The notes under the pieces were generated by a model. That model was not told the DNA's origin and did not search any database. It saw only the letters and a list, made by a program, of their open reading frames with translations. Of a stretch of 64,000 nucleotides of DNA, positions 18,036 to 24,987 are shown one piece after another. The stretch comes from an uncultured Opitutales bacterium. GTDB lineage: Bacteria > Verrucomicrobiota > Verrucomicrobiia > Opitutales > Intestinicryptomonadaceae. The DNA is taken from positions 62,001 through 126,000 of the forward strand of contig URAK01000004.1 of assembly GCA_900545705.1 (NCBI GenBank). The letters are read 5' to 3'. Position 1 is the stretch's first letter; every line of letters begins with the position of its first letter. Made by a program: the position numbers and the translations under genes.

Positions 18036-19356
18036 CCGTTTTCTTCGTCGCAATTTTCAAAAAGCTTATTTACGAAAACTGTTGCGCGGGAATGTGAAAA
18101 ATTTTCCGCTTGGTGCAATTTGTAAAAGAATTGTCTCTGCCGATGGATTTTTTTTAATCTCAAGAAGCGCGAAAACCTGCGTACCCAGCGGAAACAGTGG
18201 ACGGAATTCAGCGGCTTGATGCCCGCTAAATCTGCGTGCGGCACGCACACATTTTTTGCTATGGTATGAACAGTAGTTTGTTTACGCTAAATCTGTACGC
18301 GCGCGTGCGCGAGGAGCATTTGGTAGAGTTTGGATTTACAGAGTGGGAAGGGCAGACTATCCGTGCGTTTCGGGTGCGCTGAGAGATGTATATAATGGTG
18401 TGGAAACGCCACCGTTTAAGCCATATCTATACATGCACGTGCGCGAGGAGAAACTTCTGCTGGTGGCCGCAAACCGAGAAAAACGCGATATCCATACACG
18501 CGCGTGCGCGGGGAAAAACGCGCTGAGAACAGGCTTAACGATGCACTTAAATAAGATCCATACACGCGCGTGCGTGGGGAGAAATGCTGTACTGCCCATT
18601 TCAATAGTTTCCACGCGGGATATCCATACGCGTACGAGTAGGGGAGGTGAAGTAGCAGTAGTTCTTTGATGAGCATAAAAACGGGATATCCATACGCATG
18701 CGAGTAGGGAGAGAGGTTTTAAAATTTGGAACATATTTTGAGAGTTTTAAGTGTATCCGTGCGCTTGTGGGCGTGTGTACATGGGGTCTCCCTGCTAATC
18801 GTCCTTTTTGTCCAAGGTGTATCCGCGCACAGAGCGTGTAGAGACCTGCGCGGATTGTTTAGTATGCCATGCCTTACCCGTGTAATTGTGCGTACAGAGG
18901 CTGCTGGCGATAATATACCTTTGCATTTGCGATAAGGTATCCGTACGCGGGCTTGCGGGTGTGCAGAGGTTTTCCAGTTAAGGCGGTTCTATTCTGCAGC
19001 AGTATCCGTACGCGGGCGGACAGGCGTGTACAGGCCGGATCGCGAGACTTTTTTTTTTAATAGGTACAAAATGCGGAGGCTTTTTGAATTTTTTTAATGC
19101 AAGCGCCCGGCTTTCGGGCAAAAACTGCAACTCGTTTTTATGAAAAATTTTCTTGCAAAATGCGCCGAAAGAGAGTTGCCTAATACAAATAAACATTAAG
19201 CAAACTTCGGATTTTATTTTCGCCTAAAACGGGTAGATTCAGATACAGGTGGTTATCCTTGGTTCCCGTCAAGTTCTCTCGGCGAAAAAGCGGCTTAAAA
19301 AAATTCGCAATTTGCCAGTGTTAAAAAACTAAAATAAAAAATAACAATAAAACAAT
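18036..19356. other. Long intergenic region dominated by the 66-bp array
   Basis: This 1.3-kb gap between wecE and rpsP has no convincing gene. Short frames inside the array encode repeated peptides only because the DNA repeats. 18036-18229 shows nothing clear. The array (18230-19036) is listed separately. 19037-19356, upstream of rpsP, has a T tract and a small stem (GCCCG/CGGGC, near 19109-19123) but no recognised RNA; the rpsP promoter must lie here, and I cannot place it. Confidence 0.6.
18230..19036. repeat. CRISPR-like degenerate palindromic array, about 13 units at a 65-68 bp period
   Basis: A core beginning ATCCATACGCG (variants ATCTG, ATCCG) starts at 18230, 18291, 18359, 18425, 18490, 18556, 18622, 18688, 18755, 18821, 18876, 18939 and 19004. 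Most steps are 65-68 bp; the steps to 18291, 18876 and 18939 are 61, 55 and 63. About 25-30 bp are conserved, with dyads such as CACGCGCGTG (18497-18506), ACGCGT and CGCATGCG. The intervening 36-40 bp are unrelated to each other. Adjacent units are most alike (18490/18556 differ at one core base), and distant ones differ strongly. No cas gene, leader or perfect repeat is present. Confidence 0.8.
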
Positions 19357-19617
19357 ATGGCACTTAAAATCAGACTACAACGCAACGGCGCGGCCCATAA
19401 ACCGATTTACCGCATAGTCGTCGCCGAAAGCGCGTCGCGCCGCGACGGCAAGTTTGTCGAAACTATCGGCACATACAATCCCAGCCCCAGAGGCCAGGAG
19501 GTATTGTCGAAAATAAACATTGAGCGGGCCGACTACTGGGTAAGCGTCGGGGCTAAGCCCACAGACACCGTAAAGGCGCTCATAAAGAAGGCTAAGGCCG
19601 AATCGGTAAACGCTTAA
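19357..19617 (+). CDS. rpsP: 30S ribosomal protein bS16
   Basis: This 86-residue small-subunit protein helps assemble the 5' domain of 16S rRNA. The family signature is complete: MALKIRLQRNGAAHKPIYRI, then VVAESASRRDGKFVE and IGTYNPSP. It starts at ATG 19357 after an A-rich stretch without a clear Shine-Dalgarno. It leads the rpsP-trmD-rplS group; the usual second gene, rimM, is missing. A strong hairpin follows in the gap before trmD. Confidence 0.97.
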   Translation: MALKIRLQRNGAAHKPIYRIVVAESASRRDGKFVETIGTYNPSPRGQEVLSKINIERADYWVSVGAKPTDTVKALIKKAKAESVNA

Positions 19618-19637
19618 TATATTTTAAATCCACCTAC

Positions 19638-19665
19638 GACCCGCCGCCGCTGCGGCGGGTCTTTG
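19638..19665 (+). terminator. Strong hairpin between rpsP and trmD
   Basis: GACCCGCCGC and GCGGCGGGTC form a perfect ten-pair stem with loop CGCT, followed by a short TTTGT. The weak T tract suggests a partial terminator or an mRNA-stabilising hairpin that sets rpsP above trmD, rather than a full stop. Its position is where rimM would be in many genomes. Confidence 0.65.
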
Positions 19666-19686
19666 TATTGATACGTTTTTCCATCA

Positions 19687-20376
19687 ATGCCGGCGTCGCT
19701 AAAAATAGATTTTCTGACACTTTTCCCAAATATGCTTTCGGGCTTTTTGGGTGAAAGCATGTTAGCGCGGGCGCAGGCGGCGGGAATATTAGACCTTAAA
19801 GTCCACAATATCCGCGACTGGGCGGAGGGTGTCCACAAAGTGACCGACGACCGGCCGTTTGGCGGCGGCCCCGGCATGGTGATGAAGCCCGAGCCGATTT
19901 TTGCGGCGATAGAGGCCTTGCAAACCCCCGGGTGCACGCGCATTTACATGTGCCCCGACGGCGAAAAGCTGTCGCCGAAAATCGCGTCGGAATTGTCGCG
20001 GGCGGGGCACTTGATAATACTCAGTGGACACTACGAAGGCATAGACCAACGCATACGCGATTGCGTCATAGACAGGGAAATTTCAATAGGCGATTACGTC
20101 CTTACCAACGGCACTCTGCCGGCGGCAGTTTTGGCCGATACAGTGGCAAGATACGTAAAAGGTGTGCTTGGCGAAGAAAATTCCTTGACCTTCGACTCAT
20201 TTAACGGCAATCTTCTCGCTTTTCCACAATATACCAGACCGGCGGAATTCAGGGGAATGAAAGTTCCCGAGGTTTTAATGTCGGGCAACCATGCGGCAAT
20301 AGAGCGTTGGCGCGTCGAACGGCAGGTGGAGAAAACGAAGAATCGCAGGCAAGACATATTTAAAGCAAAGGAATAA
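19687..20376 (+). CDS. trmD: tRNA (guanine-N1)-methyltransferase
   Basis: TrmD methylates G37 of tRNAs with a G36pG37 anticodon context, using S-adenosylmethionine, and prevents frameshifting. The 229-residue length is slightly shorter than E. coli (255). The deep trefoil-knot SAM site is recognisable: LSGHYEGIDQR, then SIGDYVLTNGTLPA. The RPFGGGPGMV loop near residue 57 and the C-terminal RPAEFRGMKVPEVLMSG segment are conserved. It lies 4 bp before rplS. Confidence 0.97.
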   Translation: MPASLKIDFLTLFPNMLSGFLGESMLARAQAAGILDLKVHNIRDWAEGVHKVTDDRPFGGGPGMVMKPEPIFAAIEALQTPGCTRIYMCPDGEKLSPKIASELSRAGHLIILSGHYEGIDQRIRDCVIDREISIGDYVLTNGTLPAAVLADTVARYVKGVLGEENSLTFDSFNGNLLAFPQYTRPAEFRGMKVPEVLMSGNHAAIERWRVERQVEKTKNRRQDIFKAKE

Positions 20377-20380
20377 GGCA

Positions 20381-20734
20381 ATGAACCAAGAGTTGTTGAA
20401 AGAAATCACCCAAGGGCAAATAAAAGCCGAAAAGGCCGCGTTTAAAGTCGGCGACGGCGTGCGCGTGCATACGAAAGTGCGCGAAGGCGACAAAGAGCGA
20501 ATCCAGGTTTTCGCGGGCATTGTCATCGCCAGAAAGGGAAGCGGAATACACGAAACGTTTACAGTTCGCCGCATATCTTACGGCGAAGGCGTAGAGCGCG
20601 TATTTCCGGTGAACTCGCCGAATGTCGAAAAAGTTGAAGTCGAACGCGAATCGGTTCCGATGCGCGCGCGTCTCTACTATCTGCGCGACCGCGTGGGCCG
20701 CGAAGCCTCCAAGGTCAAGGAAAAGAGAGTCTAA
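20381..20734 (+). CDS. rplS: 50S ribosomal protein bL19
   Basis: This 117-residue protein lies at the 30S-50S interface. Conserved blocks include FKVGDGVRVHTKVREG, RIQVFAGIVIARKGSG, ETFTVRRISYGEGVERVFP and the C-terminal ARLYYLRDRVGREASKVKE. The start ATG 20381 is preceded by AAGGAATAAGG, a reasonable ribosome site. It is the last gene of the rpsP-trmD group. Confidence 0.97.
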   Translation: MNQELLKEITQGQIKAEKAAFKVGDGVRVHTKVREGDKERIQVFAGIVIARKGSGIHETFTVRRISYGEGVERVFPVNSPNVEKVEVERESVPMRARLYYLRDRVGREASKVKEKRV

Positions 20735-21315
20735 GCTGTAGTGGCGAAGGCTTTACTTTATGGCGCGAAGTTCTCGAGATAAAGGAAATCGCGCTAAAAG
20801 TGGGTTATCCTTTTTATGGGTGCGGGTTTTATCCTGCGCTTTTTTTGCAGAATTGCGGGCGGATTTGAGGGCAAATCGGGAATTTTTTTACAATCATATA
20901 GCGCGACTAAATTTGGGCTGCATTTTTGTTTTTTGCGGAGTTTTTTTATTTTGCCTCGAAGGTATTTTTTGCGGGGCGGCGTGTGGCTGAATTTTTTTGC
21001 CGCTTTTTTTGCGGAGATTTCGAGGTGCCGCGCGGCAAGGCGTCGTGCAACTTTCTTACGCCCGTGCGCCCTTATGAGCATGAAAAAGGCGTTGCAGACA
21101 ACGAAGGTGGCGGATTTCTGTCTGGCGCCATTTTTATTGCTTTTGTTTACGGCAATTCCCGGAGTTTTTATAGTTCACGCAGTGCGAAGAGTGGCGGAGC
21201 TGTTTTTTCCCCTCTCCCCAAAAAAAAGAAAAATTTTCATATTCGGCGCAAAACTAAAAATTTTGCCCTAAGACTATTTGACGCGCGGATTCTCTCGCTT
21301 TATGTGGAGTAGATT
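20735..21315. other. Intergenic region without a supported gene
   Basis: Between rplS and the DUF2752 gene, T-rich sequence interspersed with GCG triplets gives several overlapping open frames on the plus strand. Their products are Phe/Arg-rich, with no start signal or family pattern. I treat them as spurious. No terminator stem of good quality was found for rplS. Confidence 0.55.
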
Positions 21316-21687
21316 TTAGTGCGGTGCGAGGAATGAAAATGTTTCGGTGTTGCGCAGGATTGCGTAAAGAATGAATATTACAAGCATTGCCGCCGGCACG
21401 ATTGGCTTTCTAAAATATTTTGGAAAGAAGTATATTGCAGGCAATATCGGGATAAAAATTACGGCGAGGATATTTTGCGACAATGCCTCCTTCAAGTCGC
21501 CGTGGAGCAGCGCGTGCATTGCGCGCAGAGTTCCGCAGCCGGGGCAATGGAGATTTGTAAGGGCGTTTGTCGGGCAGGGCGGGAAAATGGCAGAGCTTGA
21601 CGGATCGAAGAAAGAAAGCAAAACAAGCACAGCTATTCCGCCAATGCCCAAAAATATGTAAAAAAGCCTGTCGGGCAATTTAAGCAT
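21316..21687 (-). CDS. DUF2752 membrane protein
   Basis: This 123-residue protein has three predicted transmembrane helices (about 9-27, 75-93, 97-114). The family block is clear: PPCPTNALTNLHCPGCGTLR at 37-56, followed by AMHALLHGDLKEAL. The paired Cys motif CPxxxLTxxxCPGCG defines DUF2752. Function is unknown; members are often found near TM2 or CD225/dispanin genes. It is the last gene of a minus-strand operon that begins with two dispanin-like genes, starting 2 bp after the previous stop. Confidence 0.85.
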   Translation of the reverse strand: MLKLPDRLFYIFLGIGGIAVLVLLSFFDPSSSAIFPPCPTNALTNLHCPGCGTLRAMHALLHGDLKEALSQNILAVIFIPILPAIYFFPKYFRKPIVPAAMLVIFILYAILRNTETFSFLAPH

Positions 21688-21689
21688 TT

Positions 21690-22007
21690 TTATTTAATCT
21701 TCGAGACGGCTTCGTACAAATCTTTAAGGCCAAGCTTCCAGAGAAGCCAAAAGCAGGCGCATATCAGTGCTGCGTTTATAATGGTTGATGGAATTAACCC
21801 CCAAAGTCCCCAGCGTTTTGCGGATAATAAAAGCTTCTCGGAGTTTTTATCCGAGCCGACGGCTGATTCCCTCAGGGCCTTGTCGGCAAGCACTATTCCG
21901 TAAAGCGCAAAATAATTCCCGAGAAAAAAGAAGGTTGCAAAGCATAGCGACCTTACTTTTGAGGCTTTTTTTGATAAAGCCCCACTGTCAAAGGAGGAAG
22001 AGTTCAT
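21690..22007 (-). CDS. Small two-helix membrane protein, probable divergent dispanin paralogue
   Basis: This 105-residue protein has two hydrophobic helices (about 20-42 and 73-96). The segment KLLLSAKRWGLWGLI lines up with the second half of the dispanin proteins upstream (QKAKYWGSLALW and SSKALYWGRIALW), so I infer a diverged third copy. The Cys-Cys-Leu-Pro-Phe loop of dispanins is absent. ATG 22007 is chosen because AGGAGG-like sequence (GAACTCTTCCTCCTTTG on the plus strand) does not lie properly upstream for the longer start and the N-terminus is conserved in style. The function is unknown. Confidence 0.6.
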   Translation of the reverse strand: MNSSSFDSGALSKKASKVRSLCFATFFFLGNYFALYGIVLADKALRESAVGSDKNSEKLLLSAKRWGLWGLIPSTIINAALICACFWLLWKLGLKDLYEAVSKIK

Positions 22008-22026
22008 TTTATTAATGGGACTTCGC

Positions 22027-22314
22027 CTACAACAATGCGCCGCCAATCCCGAATATGAACCATATTAGGTTTAGGGCGAGCCCTAGCCAAAGGGCTAGAC
22101 TTCCCCAGTATTTAGCCTTTTGGGAGTTTATTTTTGCCAATTCGTAGTTGCGGGCGTTCAAGGCGGAATTTACCTGCACCGAATATACAATCGACACGAT
22201 TCCAAAAGGCAGGCAGCAAAAAAGCGTCGTAAGAACGGCAAGCACGAGATGATTTTCTATGACGGGCATTGGCTCGCCAACATATGGGGGAGGGGTGTTG
22301 TTTGAATTTTCCAT
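22027..22314 (-). CDS. CD225/dispanin-family membrane protein
   Basis: This 95-residue protein has a Pro-rich cytosolic N-terminus (NTPPPYVGEPMP) and two helices (about 22-46, 71-92). The conserved dispanin core reads LVLAVLTTLFCCLPFGIVSI, followed by VYSVQVNSAL and an SQKAKYWG segment. In vertebrates this fold includes the IFITM proteins, which alter membrane fusion. Bacterial relatives have no established role, so no antiviral function should be assumed. It is paralogous to the gene directly upstream (3-bp gap). Confidence 0.85.
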   Translation of the reverse strand: MENSNNTPPPYVGEPMPVIENHLVLAVLTTLFCCLPFGIVSIVYSVQVNSALNARNYELAKINSQKAKYWGSLALWLGLALNLIWFIFGIGGALL

Positions 22315-22317
22315 AAT

Positions 22318-22650
22318 TTATAGGTTTATGTAATTATATAAACCGGATATCATGATTGGAAGCGCAAAAAATAAGAAGTATATGATGTACATTGCCGCGC
22401 CGCACCACAAGGCGATTCTGCCCCAATAAAGCGCTTTTGACGAATTGTATTCCGCCAGCTGCATCTTGCCCGAATTTTGCGACATAAAAGCCTGTATGGA
22501 ATATACGAGAGAGATGAGACCGAATGGCAGGCAGCAAAAAAGTGTCGTAAGAATGGCGAGCACAAGATGCGTATCGGGCACATTCGCGTGCGGAATGCAG
22601 CTTTTAGGCTGGCTGAATGGCGGCGGGGGCGGCGTATTTTGCGAGGGCAT
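22318..22650 (-). CDS. CD225/dispanin-family membrane protein, first gene of operon
   Basis: This 110-residue protein is paralogous to its downstream neighbour. It has a Pro-rich N-terminus (QNTPPPPPFSQP), a core of HLVLAILTTLFCCLPFGLIS, then LVYSIQAFMSQNSG, and a second helix near the C-terminus. It ends in a short hydrophobic tail with MISGLYNYINL. The start is set at ATG 22650; an in-frame TTG at 22665 would add five residues. A minus-strand promoter (TTGACA, 17 bp, CATAGT) lies about 45 bp upstream. The biochemical role is unknown. Confidence 0.82.
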   Translation of the reverse strand: MPSQNTPPPPPFSQPKSCIPHANVPDTHLVLAILTTLFCCLPFGLISLVYSIQAFMSQNSGKMQLAEYNSSKALYWGRIALWCGAAMYIIYFLFFALPIMISGLYNYINL

Positions 22651-22691
22651 AGATTGTTGCTTCAAGAAAGTTTTGCCGTTATTATTATTTT

Positions 22692-22720
22692 ACTATGCAG
22701 TAGTATGCGGTATTTGTCAA
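22692..22720 (-). promoter_or_regulatory. Predicted promoter of the dispanin operon
   Basis: On the minus strand, TTGACA (22720-22715) and CATAGT (22697-22692) are separated by 17 bp, a good sigma-70-type match. It points toward the dispanin genes and is back to back with the trp leader region. Confidence 0.55.
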
Positions 22721-22751
22721 TAATATTGTCCTAAAAAAATAAAAAAAACGC

Positions 22752-22757
22752 TTGACA
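22752..22757 (+). promoter_or_regulatory. Candidate -35 box of the trp operon
   Basis: A perfect TTGACA hexamer lies 41 bp before the trpL start codon. No good -10 box is seen at 16-18 bp; TAATAA at 22786-22791 is too far away. The promoter assignment is therefore weak, though transcription must start upstream of 22799. Confidence 0.35.
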
Positions 22758-22798
22758 ATTTTTTCAACGGGCAAAAACTGCGCCCTAATAAATTTTAA

Positions 22799-22834
22799 AT
22801 GAGAAATTGGTGGCACAGTCCGAAGGTCGCGTAG
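22799..22834 (+). CDS. trpL: trp operon leader peptide
   Basis: This 11-codon open frame reads MRNWWHSPKVA and has two adjacent Trp codons (22808-22813). It lies 64 bp upstream of trpE, just before a terminator. Ribosome stalling at the Trp codons would sense charged tRNA-Trp. Segment GGTCGC (22825-22830), near the end of the frame, can pair with GCGGCC (22860-22865), the 5' arm of the terminator, giving an antiterminator. This is the arrangement of classical transcription attenuation. There is no clear Shine-Dalgarno. The frame is too short to be caught by usual gene finding; the call rests on position and the Trp codons. Confidence 0.85.
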   Translation: MRNWWHSPKVA

Positions 22835-22855
22835 AGTTTAAAACGGTTTTAAACT
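22835..22855 (+). promoter_or_regulatory. Inverted repeat inside the trp leader
   Basis: AGTTTAAAAC and GTTTTAAACT form a perfect ten-base inverted repeat around a single G, directly after the trpL stop. It lies between the two antiterminator arms, where it could close the loop or act as a pause hairpin. An operator role for a protein is also possible. Confidence 0.5.
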
Positions 22856-22859
22856 TTTG

Positions 22860-22888
22860 GCGGCCTTTTGTCTGGCCGCTTTTTTTTT
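22860..22888 (+). terminator. trp attenuator terminator
   Basis: GCGGCC and GGCCGC form a six-pair GC stem (extendable by G-T and A-T pairs) with an eight-base loop and nine T residues. It lies between trpL and trpE. Its 5' arm is complementary to GGTCGC in the leader (five Watson-Crick pairs and one G-U), so formation can be made dependent on translation of trpL. Confidence 0.88.
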
Positions 22889-22898
22889 GGCCTTCAAA

Positions 22899-24407
22899 AT
22901 GACACCTACAAAAACAGAATTCACCGAGCTCGCGCAAAACGCGAATGTAATCCCCGTTTATGCGGAATTGCTCGCCGACATGGAAACGCCCGTCTCAACT
23001 TTTGCAAAGCTGGACGGCTTAGCCGAGTGCTTTCTTCTCGAAAGCGCTGAAAACGTCGACAACTGGGGCAGATACTCGTTCATAGGCTACAACCCGAGCG
23101 CCGTTTTTACGCTGAACGGAAAGAGATCGGTTTTAAAATTCTCGGATTCGGAGGAAATAAAGTCCGAGTCGGAGGTGGGAATGGGACCGCTCGCGCCGCT
23201 GCGCGAATACATCGCTGGCCGCCGCCCCGCCGACGTCAAGGGGTTGCCGAGATTCTTCGGGGGGGCTGTCGGATACTTCGGCTACGAATGTGTTGGCCTA
23301 TTTGAAAAACTCCCCGAACCAAAAGGAGAGAGAATCTGGGACGACGCCCGCTTCGCCCTGTACGACGACATCATCGTATTCGACAACCTTCGCCACACCG
23401 CAAAAATAGTCGCATGCGCACACACGGACAAGTTCGCCACGCCCGAGGCCGCATACGACGACGCAGTTGCAAGGGTTGAAAAGCTCTCAAAAATATTCAA
23501 ATCCGCACGCCATGCAAAGCCTGCGCGCGAAGCCTCCGCAAAGCGCATAAGGCTTTCGTCAAATATGCCGCGCGAGGATTTCATAGAGATGGTCGAAAAA
23601 GCCAAAGACTATATAAAGTATGGGGAAGCCATTCAAATAGTGCCATCGCAAAAGTTTTCGGCCGTTGCAGACATTGAGCCGCTTTCGGCATACAGGGCAC
23701 TGAGGCTCATAAACCCCTCTCCGTATATGTTCTGCCTAAAAATGCCCGACGGCTGCCTTGTCGGTTCCTCGCCGGAGACTTTGCTCCGCTTTGGGGACGG
23801 CAAGGCGGAAGTGCGCCCAATAGCGGGCACGCGCCGCAGGGGTTCGGACGAGAACGAGGACATGCGGCTTGCGGACGAATTGCTCTCGAACCAAAAAGAG
23901 CGCGCGGAGCATTTGATGCTCGTGGACTTGGGAAGAAACGATTTGTCGCGCTTCTGCCGCTCTGGAAGCGTGCAGGTTGGGGATTTTATGAAGATAGAGA
24001 GGTATTCGCATGTAATGCACTTGGTGTCCGACATATCCGGGATACCGCGCGAGGGGGCCGACGCTTTTGACGCGCTCGCTGCGGCTTTCCCCGCAGGAAC
24101 GCTGTCGGGCGCTCCGAAAATACGCGCGATGGAAATAATCAACGAGCTCGAGCCCGAGCGCCGCGGCCCTTATGGGGGCGCTGTCGGGTACTTGGGCTAC
24201 GGGGGCAATATGGACTTGGCAATAACCATTCGCACTCTCCAAATGCGCGGGGGCAAAGTTTCAGTTCAGGCGGGAGCCGGCATCGTATTCGATTCGGATC
24301 CTGAATCCGAATACGAGGAAACTCGCATGAAGTCGCGCGCGGTTTCGCGCGCGCTGGAAATGGCGGACGGAATAGATAATTTGGACATCACCGAAGCGGG
24401 AAGGTAA
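22899..24407 (+). CDS. trpE: Anthranilate synthase component I
   Basis: This large subunit of anthranilate synthase converts chorismate to anthranilate with ammonia from TrpG. It has 502 residues. LLES at 46-49 is the tryptophan feedback-binding motif, so allosteric inhibition is likely kept. The chorismate-binding C-terminal domain shows GSSPE, the RPIAGTRRRG segment, HLMLVDLGRNDL and GTLSGAPKIRAM. ATG 22899 is used; an upstream start at 22857 would run through the attenuator terminator and is rejected. It is the first structural gene of trpEGDCFBA. Confidence 0.97.
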   Translation: MTPTKTEFTELAQNANVIPVYAELLADMETPVSTFAKLDGLAECFLLESAENVDNWGRYSFIGYNPSAVFTLNGKRSVLKFSDSEEIKSESEVGMGPLAPLREYIAGRRPADVKGLPRFFGGAVGYFGYECVGLFEKLPEPKGERIWDDARFALYDDIIVFDNLRHTAKIVACAHTDKFATPEAAYDDAVARVEKLSKIFKSARHAKPAREASAKRIRLSSNMPREDFIEMVEKAKDYIKYGEAIQIVPSQKFSAVADIEPLSAYRALRLINPSPYMFCLKMPDGCLVGSSPETLLRFGDGKAEVRPIAGTRRRGSDENEDMRLADELLSNQKERAEHLMLVDLGRNDLSRFCRSGSVQVGDFMKIERYSHVMHLVSDISGIPREGADAFDALAAAFPAGTLSGAPKIRAMEIINELEPERRGPYGGAVGYLGYGGNMDLAITIRTLQMRGGKVSVQAGAGIVFDSDPESEYEETRMKSRAVSRALEMADGIDNLDITEAGR

Positions 24408-24411
24408 TATT

Positions 24412-24987
24412 ATGGTGCTTCTAATAGACAATTACGATTCATTTACATACAATCTCGTGCACTACTTCGAGACGCTCGGAGCGGACATGAAGATTGTGCG
24501 CAACGACGCTGCCACTTCGGAGGAGCTGTTCGCGATGTCCCCGAAGGCGGTAGTGATATCGCCCGGACCGAGCTCCCCGAAAAACGCAGGTGTGTGCGTT
24601 GACTTCATAAAAAAATACGCGGGGAAAGTTCCGATATTCGGAGTGTGCCTTGGAATGCAGTCGATAGGCTACGCGTTTGGCGCGGACATTGTGCTTGCGC
24701 GCAGGACGATGCACGGAAAGACGAGCATGGTGACCCACGATTCAACCGGAGTTTTCCGCGGAATGCCAAATCCGATAGAAGTTGTAAGGTATCATTCTCT
24801 CGCTGTGGCGGAGAACACCCTGCCGAAATGCCTTAGGGTGACGGCGCGCGCGGAAGATGGGGAAGTTATGGGAATAAGGCATACAGATTTCCTTGTCGAG
24901 GGCGTTCAATTCCATCCGGAGTCGATAATGACTTTCGGCGGCAAAAGAATGCTGGAAAACTTCCTTTTGGAGGCCAAGGCGCTATGA
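24412..24987 (+). CDS. trpG: Anthranilate synthase component II (glutamine amidotransferase)
   Basis: This 191-residue class I glutamine amidotransferase supplies ammonia to TrpE. The triad is C79 in FGVCLGMQ with H168 and E170 in VQFHPES. The N-terminal LLIDNYDSFTYNLVHY block is typical. HGKTS near residue 101 separates TrpG/PabA from GuaA-type domains. It cannot be excluded that it also serves PabB for folate, as in Bacillus. It starts 4 bp after trpE and overlaps trpD by ATGA. Confidence 0.96.
   Translation: MVLLIDNYDSFTYNLVHYFETLGADMKIVRNDAATSEELFAMSPKAVVISPGPSSPKNAGVCVDFIKKYAGKVPIFGVCLGMQSIGYAFGADIVLARRTMHGKTSMVTHDSTGVFRGMPNPIEVVRYHSLAVAENTLPKCLRVTARAEDGEVMGIRHTDFLVEGVQFHPESIMTFGGKRMLENFLLEAKAL

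Noticed and set aside
18343..18734. Short frames in the 66-bp array giving repeated peptides such as DIHTRAC
   Set aside because: The peptide repeats follow from the DNA repeats; the frames differ between units and lack initiation signals.
18230..19036. Calling the 66-bp array a standard CRISPR
   Set aside because: Repeats differ far too much within the array, there is no leader, and no cas gene occurs in 64 kb; it is kept as a CRISPR-like repeat only.
20816..21312. Overlapping plus-strand frames of 151 and 128 codons after rplS
   Set aside because: They are Phe/Arg-rich products of T- and GCG-rich DNA, with no start signals and no recognisable domains.
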